40,745 nt of DNA. Origin: Acidobacteriota bacterium (GTDB lineage: Bacteria; Chlamydiota; Chlamydiia; Chlamydiales; Rhabdochlamydiaceae). This document shows positions 8,744-14,959 of the stretch, in pieces. The translations under genes were made by a program, and so were the position numbers. Numbering within the stretch: the first letter of the stretch is position 1; every line of letters begins with the position of its first letter. Location: contig CAJCHM010000019.1 of NCBI GenBank assembly GCA_903970255.1, positions 1 to 40,745 of the forward strand, written 5' to 3'. Under the pieces are notes generated by a model. That model was not told where the DNA came from, searched no databases, and worked only from the letters and a program-made list of their open reading frames with translations.

Positions 8744-9103
8744 TCAAGTCCTTACATTATCAAAACAATCCTGCAAATTGACCGTCGCAGGATATGAACC
8801 AGGAATTATTCCGGAAGATGAAGGAACACATACCGGGGGTGAATTTAATCCAGAAACCGGATAGATAAAAGGTGTCCAAAATGTAGAGTCGATATTCACC
8901 GTTATTGTATTGTCTGTATGTGATAAAACTTCACTTTGCATGTTGTTTATCTCTTCCATTCCATATGGTTTTGTTACTCTGAAAGAAACGATCTCCCCAT
9001 CTGAAAATTCATGATTTCCTAGGAAAGTAATCTGGGCATACTGGGAATTAGTTATGCCCGTAATAAACTGATATCTAGGAACAAACATGTGTCCAAAATT
9101 CAC
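8744..9103 (-). CDS. short paralogue of the post-capsid protein (119 aa)
   Basis: Begins MNFGHMFVPRYQFITGI. The ITNSQYAQITFLGNHEFSDG region and the C-terminal NLQDCFDNVRT match the layout of residues about 215-335 of the 9526-10587 product (IVGITQ..., then NLQDSFDNRNNF). It is therefore a shortened paralogue consisting mainly of one FCCH-like domain. It overlaps the upstream gene by 4 bp. A head or neck accessory role is inferred. Confidence 0.6.
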   Translation of the reverse strand: MNFGHMFVPRYQFITGITNSQYAQITFLGNHEFSDGEIVSFRVTKPYGMEEINNMQSEVLSHTDNTITVNIDSTFWTPFIYPVSGLNSPPVCVPSSSGIIPGSYPATVNLQDCFDNVRT

Positions 9104-9477
9104 AGAAAATCTACTGGGGTAAATCGAACACGCGATTGAACTTCATAAGAACTTGGAAGTCCACGCAAAGGTAATTCCCCTTTTAAGTCCTTATTCTTCA
9201 ATCCAAATGTACGTACTTTCCTCTTGGTATTATTCAAACGCTTAACAATACCCATAGGAAGCTCACAGATCTCACCATGAGTTAACCTGATAGTAAGTAT
9301 CGGTTGATCCTTGAAAGTGCGTTCTGTGAAGTCTAACCAACCTCCTTGGGCATCTAGAAATTCAAACATCCCCTTACAGGGTTTGTCATATTCTTTACGC
9401 ACCTTTTTAACGAGTTCAGCAAATTGCTCGGGAGGCATCGTGTTTTTAGATCTTTTACGCAGTTCTTTTATTTCCAT
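9100..9477 (-). CDS. conserved head-region protein (125 aa)
   Basis: Charged N-terminus (MEIKELRKRSKNTMPPEQ), then GMFEFLDAQGGWLDF, then TIRLTHGEICELPMGIVKRL and a basic C-terminal half. No membrane segment. It sits between the post-capsid gene and its short paralogue. The HGEICELP/VKRLN pattern suggests a nucleotide- or DNA-contacting head protein, but I cannot name the family. The start is the only ATG near the ORF beginning. Confidence 0.55.
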   Translation of the reverse strand: MEIKELRKRSKNTMPPEQFAELVKKVRKEYDKPCKGMFEFLDAQGGWLDFTERTFKDQPILTIRLTHGEICELPMGIVKRLNNTKRKVRTFGLKNKDLKGELPLRGLPSSYEVQSRVRFTPVDFL

Positions 9478-9490
9478 TTTTTCACCATTT

Positions 9491-9517
9491 GAACTGTACG
9501 GTAAAACCGTACAGTTC
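9491..9517 (-). terminator. 12-bp perfect hairpin downstream of the post-capsid gene
   Basis: GAACTGTACGGT, three bases, then ACCGTACAGTTC. It lies in the gap between 9526 and 9477 inside the late operon. There is no U-run on the minus strand after the stem, so it is more likely an RNA-stabilising or partly terminating hairpin that lowers expression of genes beyond capsid and post-capsid. A T-run exists only on the plus strand. Confidence 0.6.
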
Positions 9518-9525
9518 TTTAAAAA

Positions 9526-10587
9526 TTAATTATTATTGTATTTGTCGTACTTATAGGCTTGCCACATCCACACATCACCTGTGGTACTATTTGCAAAAAT
9601 AGTAGCCCCAAGATGTATTACAAAATTATTTCTGTTATCGAAAGAATCTTGTAAATTAGTTCCAGGAGGAGGTTGAGGGATATTCAACCCGTTCATAGGA
9701 GATCCTGCTAATGGAACAATCGAAGAAGCAGACGGTCTTGCAGTTGCTGGACTTACTCCGGCAGCAGCCACTGCAGATGTTGGAAAGCTAAATGCTGTGA
9801 ATCCAGATGTGTTTGTATCGATAATAACGGACGAATTAGTCGCGGTATTTGTGGATACTAGAACTCTTGATTCAGGCCTTCCGACAGGAGCATTTAATTG
9901 AACCATTCCAAATTGGGTAGGAATATTAATCCCCAAAGTTTCACCAGGAGTGAAATCATTTGGCTGAGAAAAATAAATGACAGCAGACCCGGCAGCTGCC
10001 TGCGTAATACCTACGATATTTTTGTATCTTGGATACATCCGATTTGGAATTATTTTTTGAACAAATCCTGTGGTTCCGTCCACAGTAATACCAGTCACAC
10101 CAGCTGCTTGTGCAGTAGCCATGTAACCCAAGGTTATACTTGTATTAGTTGTGACAGCTGTGACCTGAAATAGGTAACCGGAAACTTGCTCCATATTGAC
10201 AACGTTATAAAGACGAACTGTGTCCCCAACTCCAATCCCTGCGGTGATTGGCATAGACACAACCCATGTTGTATGATTTACGGCCGTAATTGCTAAAGGA
10301 GCAAAAACAGGAGGACTATACGTGTTGTAAAAACTGATTCCATCCGATGCCAATGCAAAACTATTTAATGCCGATGTGGTAACAGCTTGATGAAGTCCTC
10401 TAGCTGTCGCTTGCGCCATGGATTGCTCCCACCAGAATTCAACATCTTGAGCGACATTGCTTCCGAATTGAGTGATATTCTTCATGATGAAGTAATCAGG
10501 AGGATTCATGCTGCTAACTACAATGTCCTGAGGAGTACTTGCAGTGGCTATTAAAGTTCCACCTTGAATTTTAGCAAAAGGTAACAT
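9526..10587 (-). CDS. post-capsid structural protein with FCCH-like domain (353 aa)
   Basis: Start MLPFAKIQGGTLIATASTPQ chosen because GGGAGG lies just upstream, right after the capsid stop. The upstream in-frame extension is capsid exon and intron sequence read in another frame. The protein is Ala/Thr/Val-rich and beta-type. Residues about 215-290 are FCCH-like, and a Pro-rich hinge (NIPQPPPGTNLQDSFDN) precedes a C-terminal domain with WMWQAYKYDKY. Genes directly after the capsid gene in this phage type are usually head decoration or head-fibre proteins, which is the inferred role. Confidence 0.65.
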   Translation of the reverse strand: MLPFAKIQGGTLIATASTPQDIVVSSMNPPDYFIMKNITQFGSNVAQDVEFWWEQSMAQATARGLHQAVTTSALNSFALASDGISFYNTYSPPVFAPLAITAVNHTTWVVSMPITAGIGVGDTVRLYNVVNMEQVSGYLFQVTAVTTNTSITLGYMATAQAAGVTGITVDGTTGFVQKIIPNRMYPRYKNIVGITQAAAGSAVIYFSQPNDFTPGETLGINIPTQFGMVQLNAPVGRPESRVLVSTNTATNSSVIIDTNTSGFTAFSFPTSAVAAAGVSPATARPSASSIVPLAGSPMNGLNIPQPPPGTNLQDSFDNRNNFVIHLGATIFANSTTGDVWMWQAYKYDKYNNN

Positions 10588-10598
10588 GTGAACCTCCC

Positions 10599-13270
10599 TT
10601 ATATACCGGTTGAGCGAAGGTTTTGAATCCAAAGGTCGGTGGTGATGCACTGTCCTTGGTAGAACGAGCAACCAGCTGTATGTCTTAACCATTCTATTAC
10701 TTTCAGCAACAGCTTGCTTACTGACCAATTTCTTGGCGGGGGAACCGCTTCGAGCTCCCCTCTACAGGTTTCCTCTGTAGTTTGGACTATCGTATACGCT
10801 TTCGCGTCCATCAAATTTAGTCTCTCAGGCTGCCAAGGCATAAAACCTCGCTTGCCCCTTGTCACCATAGCTTTCGCCGTAGGTTTCCAAGTCGATTATT
10901 GACGGTTTAACCTGCACATTCATTTTTATGCAGGGATCATTGTTATCGAATCTGTTACCACTCTTGCGAGCGGATAGGTCATTTCTGCCTATCTCTCTAT
11001 GTCTCCATAGAGTCCAGAGCACCGCTTCCCTTTCGGGTCTTCTCGCTTGCTCGTTCACGGTGAATGATTCTATGCTCGAAACCATGACATTTCGTACATA
11101 ACCATGTAACATCAAGAGGGAGATCATAATCGTGATGATGACCTTGAGGCTTGCATTTAATACCGCATTTGGAACAACAATCTGGCCTAATAAGATGCCC
11201 ATAATGAATAGCAAGCTCGACATAAAGATGAGCTTTTTTCTTATGTGGGTATTTATACTTATATTTTTTAACAGGTTCATTGTCCTTCTTCTTCCGATAC
11301 TCAATAGAGCTTTTTTTGTAAGGCTCAGGATTATCTTCGTATCGTTTTCTTCTATATCCCGCTACATGATCTTTGTTTTTTTCGTACCATCGGTCATGTT
11401 TAGCGGTCATTTTTTCGGTATTTGCTTGCTCGTATTTTTTGTCTTTAATACGTTTACAAACTTTGCATTGTTCTCTTTTTCCCCATTTACCTTTTTTATA
11501 GTTACCAAACTCTTCAAAAGGCTTTTCAATATTACATGAGGTACATATTCTACTAGTTATCATACACAATCTCCTTTATGATTTTGTGTATATTATAACC
11601 AGGTGATAAATATATTACCAATCAATCTTCCGCCTTGTTGTCCCCCCGCTCCTACGCGGCTTCTAGGAGTTCCAAGTCAATCAGAGAAGATTTAACCTGA
11701 GCCAACATTAACCCAGGAGGCAAATACATGAATCTTGCCTTTCCACCTGCTTGCCAAACCACTTTATAGCTTTCTTTAGCGCATACAAAACAGTTGGCGA
11801 CATCATTTCCAAGAAGGGATGCAGCGGGAGTTACTGAACCTTGTTCTGAAACAAAGAATCTGACGTTATTAACACCGCCCCATTCTGTTTGAAGAGTTTC
11901 ATTCACATTGGGATATGCGAATTTTCTTACAAAATTCTGCAGGTTGTTTAGAACTGGAATCATACGAGTCGTCAAAAGACATCCATAAGCATCGCCAATT
12001 GGACTTGTCGCGAATCGATCCTCGCCTGGTATCATGACAGTGATATATTCAGCAGAGTTATTCTGAAGAATAGTAACAATGTCGTCGGTATCGCTAAGAG
12101 CCATTTCTGTGGGTAAATCCCCATTGCCCCCCCCTACAGAATTTATTACCGAGGCCGAACTTTCGAGATTATCGCGCTGCAAAGCGTCCTGAGTTTCTCT
12201 CATGGCTTGTCCTAAACGGGCCGCAGCACTATTTAACACTGGCAAACTGTTACTTTTATAACCTAGAAAACTAGGCGGAGAAGCTCTTCGGCATTCTCTC
12301 TGCATGTTTCCATGCAGATCAGACTTTCGCATATCCTTTCGGATTCCACTCGCTAAGTCGTTTAGCGTGACAATAAATGCGCTTTTATGTATAATTTTCT
12401 CAAAATTAGGAGTAATTACATGTGGAGTGAAACTGAATTGGCCTATCTTGCTGGAATCATCGATGGCGAAGGCTGCGTATATATTTACAAAAGAAAGACA
12501 CGCAACAATCACACAGATTTTTTTCCAAGATTGCAATTGATAACCACTAGCAAACTTCTTCATGATTGGATTCATAAAGTTTTTGGTGGAATGATTTTTA
12601 ATCGAAAAACATCTAATCCAAAATGGAAACAAAGATTTGAATGGTATACCACTCGAAATCTTATGGATGAAATTCTTGAAAAAATTCTTCCCTATATGGT
12701 TATAAAAAAATCTCATATTCAGATTATGATTGAGTTCAGAAAAACTTTTGAAACCTATTATGGCCGAAAGGGTATTCCTCATGATGTTGTTAAACTTCGT
12801 GAAGATCTCTGTTCTCAATTAAAACTCCTTAATAAACGTGGTTTATAATCTTCGCCAGTGTCACCCTCGTCTTTACGTTAGGGCTTCCACCTCAATCAGA
12901 GCGGATTTATCGAGGACTCAATGTTAATCCTCGTTGGTTATCGTCACCTGTCTCGTCAAAACGATATAGGTGGCATATACTCTTACGCGGCACAAAGTAA
13001 GAGATCACCAAATCGTGGACTGCCTTTTTTATCCACGTCAACCCTATTTAGCTGTTGGCTCGGAGGATTATTTTGTGCATCATCAAGAGGCACTGGGAAT
13101 AGATCGAGTCTGTCATAACGAGACTGTCTATCGATAAAGCCTTGATTGTCTGGCAACTCAACAGGAGTTGCAAAAAGATTGTGAATCAAATTGCGCTCTG
13201 GAGTAGACAACAGCTTTGCGTTATACCTCTGCTGTATTTGCGGAGGCATCGTTGAAATTGAGACTGACAT
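10599..13270 (-). CDS. major capsid protein, N4-gp56 family type, split by introns (314 aa after joining)
   Basis: Main shell protein. Exons on the minus strand: 13270-13031, 12992-12927, 12242-11711, 10957-10928 and about 10675-10599; total 945 nt, one frame. The joined protein reads as an N4-gp56-type capsid: LNRVDVD / RVYATYIVLTRQV...TNED / PVLNSAAARLGQAMRETQDA ... SSASVINSVGGGNGD ... LQTEWGGVNNVRF ... FMYLPPG / LTDSITMIPA / GCSFYQ...ITTDLWIQNLRSTGI. Each junction lies beside a 7-bp P1 pairing with U-G at the 5' splice site. The last junction is uncertain by a few bases. The first interruption is only 38 nt and without a core; unless removed it causes a stop (TAA at 12987-12985). SD and scaffold gene lie upstream. 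Confidence 0.85.
10676..10927 (-). ncRNA. group I intron without ORF (intron 4, ~252 nt)
   Basis: P1: CCTGCAT (10934-10928, exon end) with GTGCAGG (10917-10911), U-G at the splice site. P3-P6 region begins GTTAAACC (10912-10905). P7: GACTA (10822-10818) with TAGTC (10789-10785). P8: ACGC-GAAA-GCGT. P9: CTACAG (10780-10775) with CTGTAG (10767-10762), followed by a GGGGA/TCCCC hairpin. The 5' boundary is firm. The 3' boundary is set by the capsid frame; a G at 10676 or 10674 would serve as terminal G. Confidence 0.85.
10928..10957 (-). other. 30-nt micro-exon of the capsid gene (exon 4)
   Basis: Lies between two group I introns and encodes only ten residues (L-T-D-S-I-T-M-I-P-A with the flanking split codons). 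Joined to exon 3 it restores PPGLTD, the expected capsid sequence. P10 of the upstream intron can form: exon start TAACA with TGTTG next to the internal guide. The exon end is the CCTGCAT strand of the next intron's P1. Confidence 0.8.
10958..11710 (-). ncRNA. group I intron carrying HNH gene (intron 3, 753 nt)
   Basis: P1: CCTGGGT (11717-11711, exon end) with GCTCAGG (11702-11696), U-G at the splice site. The next bases TTAAATCTTCTCTGATTGAC start the P3-P4 region and match the same region in the two other introns. P7: GAGCA (11052-11048) with TGCTC (11021-11017). P8: CCC-GAAA-GGG. P9: CTCTATG (11012-11006), GAGA loop, CATAGAG (11001-10995). A GATAGG/CCTATC hairpin follows. P10: exon 4 TAACA with intron TGTTG. 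Confidence 0.88.
10997..11563 (-). CDS. intron-encoded HNH homing endonuclease (188 aa)
   Basis: Free-standing ORF in sense orientation inside intron 3. Start at MITSRICTSCNIEKPFEEFG, seven bases after AAAGGAG. Zinc-binding pairs: CTSC and CKVC near the N-terminus, CSKCGIKC near residue 130, then the HNH core GHHHDYDLPLDVTWLCTKCH with a second CxxC. The middle is Lys/Arg/Tyr-rich and DNA-binding-like. Such enzymes cut intron-less alleles so that the intron spreads. The last 20 codons overlap the ribozyme P7, P8 and P9, so protein and catalytic RNA constrain the same bases. Confidence 0.9.
   Translation of the reverse strand: MITSRICTSCNIEKPFEEFGNYKKGKWGKREQCKVCKRIKDKKYEQANTEKMTAKHDRWYEKNKDHVAGYRRKRYEDNPEPYKKSSIEYRKKKDNEPVKKYKYKYPHKKKAHLYVELAIHYGHLIRPDCCSKCGIKCKPQGHHHDYDLPLDVTWLCTKCHGFEHRIIHRERASEKTRKGSGALDSMET
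11711..12242 (-). other. capsid gene exon 3 (532 nt)
   Basis: Encodes the main body of the capsid protein from PVLNSAAARLGQ to FMYLPPG, ending one base into the next codon. Reading upstream of 12242 in the same frame passes into intron 2, which is why an apparent 388-residue ORF exists here. P10 of the upstream intron pairs exon bases CAGTG (after one mismatch) with CATTG next to the guide. Confidence 0.85.
12367..12395 (+). promoter_or_regulatory. sigma-70-like promoter of the antisense LAGLIDADG gene
   Basis: GTGACA (12367-12372), 17-base spacer, TATAAT (12390-12395). A start near 12402 gives a short leader with AGGAG at about 12409. The -35 lies just inside the strand opposite ribozyme P7, so promoter and ribozyme share bases. 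Confidence 0.7.
12420..12848 (+). CDS. intron-encoded LAGLIDADG homing endonuclease, antisense to its intron (142 aa)
   Basis: Start MWSETELAYLAGIIDGEGCV, seven bases after AGGAG. One LAGLIDADG motif (YLAGIIDGEG, residues about 9-18) means it should act as a dimer. Then VYIYKRKTR, LLHDWIHKVFGG and KWKQRFEWYTTRN in the usual order for the single-motif group, ending KLLNKRGL. Host intron and capsid gene are on the minus strand, so it must be expressed from its own plus-strand promoter. Its mRNA is complementary to intron 2 and, if it extends past 12848, to exons 2 and 1 of the capsid transcript. Confidence 0.9.
   Translation: MWSETELAYLAGIIDGEGCVYIYKRKTRNNHTDFFPRLQLITTSKLLHDWIHKVFGGMIFNRKTSNPKWKQRFEWYTTRNLMDEILEKILPYMVIKKSHIQIMIEFRKTFETYYGRKGIPHDVVKLREDLCSQLKLLNKRGL
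12927..12992 (-). other. 66-nt capsid exon 2
   Basis: Encodes 22 residues beginning C-R-V-R-V-Y-A-T-Y and ending TNED. This fits the strand pair 'Y-GTY-...-QV-L-NQD' expected between LNRVDVD and PVLN in this capsid family. It is in a different frame from exon 1 unless the 38-nt element at 12993-13030 is removed. Confidence 0.8.
12993..13030 (-). other. 38-nt coreless group I intron relic in the capsid gene
   Basis: Lies between exon 1 (...GTGGAT) and exon 2 (TGCCGC...). P1: CGTGGAT (13037-13031) with GTCCACG (13020-13014), seven pairs with terminal U-G, loop AAAAAAGGCA. P10: GGCA (13024-13021) with exon-2 bases TGCC (12992-12989), four perfect pairs. The last base is G. All boundary signals of a group I intron are present but P3-P9 are missing. 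It is 38 nt long, not a multiple of three, and if retained leads to a stop at 12987-12985. Confidence 0.75.
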
Positions 13271-13295
13271 TTTTAACCTCAGTTATTAACTGAAG

Positions 13296-14036
13296 CTAGT
13301 AGCTACCTGCCGCGTAATTCATCATCTCTTTATAAATATTTGAAAGCTCTGCTTTGCTCATCTGGAAAGCTTGTGCCATTGGACGTTTATCATAAACTTG
13401 AGGGCTTTGAACGGTTTTGGCATTCTGCTCAAGTTTCCTTTCCACTTCTTTGGCGCGTCTTGATTGGGGAATCTTTTCAGATAAATTCATTGCCTTCATA
13501 TATTTATAACATTGCATTCCTATCTTGTAGGGATCTTTGAGATCGGCAATTGTAGTCGCTAGTTCAGGATCTTGTTCTTCTAAAAGAGCCATTGTTTCGG
13601 AATTAACAACCTCATCGAAATCCGTGTATTTGCTCTTCAAGCGATCCATGAACTTTGAGTCTTCTCGCTGCTTAAGAATTTTATGTACTTCTTCAACAGC
13701 CTCTTTTTTGATTTGTTCTTTTTCTCTTTGTACAAGTTTTCTCACCTTGCCCTTAGGAATAAACTCGTCATCTGAAAGACTTTCTAGCTCATCGATTTCT
13801 TGCTTTACAGGATTTGCTTGAGTTGCTAATTGCATCAGCTTCTCATTCATTTCCCGTTGCATTTTCAGATCTCTTTCAAGGTCATTTTGCCTTCTACGCA
13901 TCTCTTTCCAGTTTCTATCCTGACGGTCTTCTACCGCATTCGCAGGCTCTGGCAATTGATTCGTAGTTGGCTCATGGTTTTCCGTACTTTCAGGTGCGAC
14001 CTGTTGAATTACGCTATTTTCTTGAACTTCTTCCAT
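13296..14036 (-). CDS. capsid scaffolding protein (246 aa)
   Basis: Acidic N-terminus (MEEVQENSVIQQVAPES) then a long coiled coil (residues 45-95), a charged middle, and a C-terminal part with AQAFQMSKAELSNIYKEM that would bind the capsid protein. It lies directly upstream of the capsid gene, the normal place for a scaffold. AAAGGA precedes the ATG. Assignment is by composition, helix content and position. Confidence 0.7.
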   Translation of the reverse strand: MEEVQENSVIQQVAPESTENHEPTTNQLPEPANAVEDRQDRNWKEMRRRQNDLERDLKMQREMNEKLMQLATQANPVKQEIDELESLSDDEFIPKGKVRKLVQREKEQIKKEAVEEVHKILKQREDSKFMDRLKSKYTDFDEVVNSETMALLEEQDPELATTIADLKDPYKIGMQCYKYMKAMNLSEKIPQSRRAKEVERKLEQNAKTVQSPQVYDKRPMAQAFQMSKAELSNIYKEMMNYAAGSY

Positions 14037-14046
14037 GTTTTCCTTT

Positions 14047-14090
14047 TGCGTTGGTGAGACGTTATTTACACCGCGTGCGTTGGTGAGACG
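14047..14090. repeat. two 15-bp direct repeats, 29 bp apart
   Basis: TGCGTTGGTGAGACG at 14047-14061 and again at 14076-14090, with no mismatch. They lie between the divergent scaffold gene and the 14191 gene. They may be an operator or a leader RNA element of the late head genes; each can also form a short GCGT/ACGC stem. Confidence 0.8.
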
Positions 14091-14146
14091 CTAAAACACC
14101 TATAGACTCACTGTATTCAATAAATTATTTTATTTAAAGTTTAAAT

Positions 14147-14175
14147 TTGATATTTACCATTGTAAAGTTAAATAT
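14147..14175 (+). promoter_or_regulatory. possible promoter of the lone plus-strand gene
   Basis: TTGATA (14147-14152), 17-base spacer, AAATAT (14170-14175). The match is moderate. A GGTGA ribosome site (14182-14186) and ATG at 14191 follow. Confidence 0.45.
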
Positions 14176-14190
14176 TTAAATGGTGAATTC

Positions 14191-14724
14191 ATGAAAAGTC
14201 TGTATGGAGATCGAGAAACAGTCGGAACCATTTATCAAAAAGCTCAGATAGAAGGCGAAAAACAAGTCATTACCGGAGATGTGAATTATGAACTTAGAAA
14301 AAGTCTATGCGATGATTTGAATGATACGATTGATTCAGGGACTAAAGAGTTTGAAAATAAACCCTTTTATATCACTGTACATGAGAAAAAAGACCTTCAA
14401 ATGAAAAGTGCGATATTGCGCAGAATGATAAAGACAAACTACAGACCGTACCCAGAAGATGACACGATGGTTTTTCATGTGATTCCCAACTTTGGAGAAA
14501 TTAGGTTTTGTTGGTGTCTTCCTCATTGGTCCGATATGGATAATGTCATAATGAATGAAAATTTGTTTGACGTTCAATATGTGGGTCGCATTAAGGCATG
14601 GAAAGGAATGCGATTAGAACATTTTGGATTTTGTGCTAATAATGAAGGAAGGTGGATGGTTAATCCGAATTATAAGGGTGATGAAGTGATGAAAAAAACC
14701 TCTTGCACAATGGACTTTATATAA
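14191..14724 (+). CDS. unknown lone plus-strand gene in late operon (177 aa)
   Basis: Soluble protein, MKSLYGDRETVGTIYQKAQ..., with an aromatic and Cys-containing core (FGEIRFCWCLPHWSDMD) and C-terminal FGFCANNEGRWMVNPNYKG. No family recognised. It is transcribed against the surrounding head genes from its own apparent promoter, the usual layout of a moron or accessory gene that works outside the lytic programme. It converges with the small gene ending at 14748. Confidence 0.6.
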   Translation: MKSLYGDRETVGTIYQKAQIEGEKQVITGDVNYELRKSLCDDLNDTIDSGTKEFENKPFYITVHEKKDLQMKSAILRRMIKTNYRPYPEDDTMVFHVIPNFGEIRFCWCLPHWSDMDNVIMNENLFDVQYVGRIKAWKGMRLEHFGFCANNEGRWMVNPNYKGDEVMKKTSCTMDFI

Positions 14725-14747
14725 ACTTTTTTTTCTTTCTGAAAAAA

Positions 14748-14948
14748 TCACTTTGGCTTATGCATTTTCAGCATTTGACCATCGCGTCTTTCATCCATCA
14801 TATCGACTTCTTCTTTAGCAAATTTCCTATGGGTTTTTGTCTGCATAGTCAATTGATTTGCTTCTATTGAACCTTTCTGTACTTCTACGCCATTTTCTTT
14901 ATGAGCCTTTGGATTTCCAGGCATTTCATATCTTGAACCTTTAGCCAT
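14748..14948 (-). CDS. small polar protein (66 aa)
   Basis: MAKGSRYEMPGNPKAHKENG... then a basic C-terminus (RRDGQMLKMHKPK). Fully hydrophilic and probably disordered. It lies with the next gene between portal and scaffold, so a small virion or DNA-binding role is possible. The family is not recognised. A GAGGTG-like site precedes the start. Confidence 0.55.
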   Translation of the reverse strand: MAKGSRYEMPGNPKAHKENGVEVQKGSIEANQLTMQTKTHRKFAKEEVDMMDERRDGQMLKMHKPK

Positions 14949-14959
14949 ATCACCTCAAA

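Larger units (their letters stand above)
12243..12926 (-). ncRNA. group I intron with opposite-strand LAGLIDADG gene (intron 2, 684 nt)
   Basis: P1: CGAGGAT (12933-12927, exon end) with GTCCTCG (12917-12911), U-G at the splice site. Core follows as ATAAATCCGCTCTGATTGAG, similar to intron 3. P7: GACTT (12359-12355) with AAGTC (12326-12322). P8: ATCC-GAAA-GGAT. P9: CTGCATG (12317-12311), GAAA, CATGCAG (12306-12300). The last base is G12243. Between the two halves of the core lies an endonuclease gene on the plus strand. Confidence 0.88.

Noticed and set aside
9491-9517. Perfect palindrome as a phage attachment site or operator.
   Set aside because: Its position right after a highly expressed gene in an operon fits an RNA hairpin; no second copy was seen.
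10825-11304. Open frame of 159 codons on the minus strand with a hydrophobic start.
   Set aside because: It runs across the HNH gene in another frame, a micro-exon and intron 4; it is a by-product of intron and exon sequence.
12420-12848. LAGLIDADG gene as part of an intein.
   Set aside because: It is on the strand opposite the capsid frame and has its own start and stop; an intein must be in frame with its host gene.
12993-13030. Programmed -1 frameshift at the A6 run (TAAAAAAGG) to join capsid exons 1 and 2.
   Set aside because: The -1 frame meets TGA at 13010-13008 before exon 2, and 13 foreign residues would remain. Group I P1/P10 pairings explain the junction better.
14094-14120. Minus-strand sequence AATACAGTGAGTCTATAGG resembles a T7-type promoter.
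   Set aside because: Spacing between the matching halves is one base too long and no phage RNA polymerase gene is in the window.
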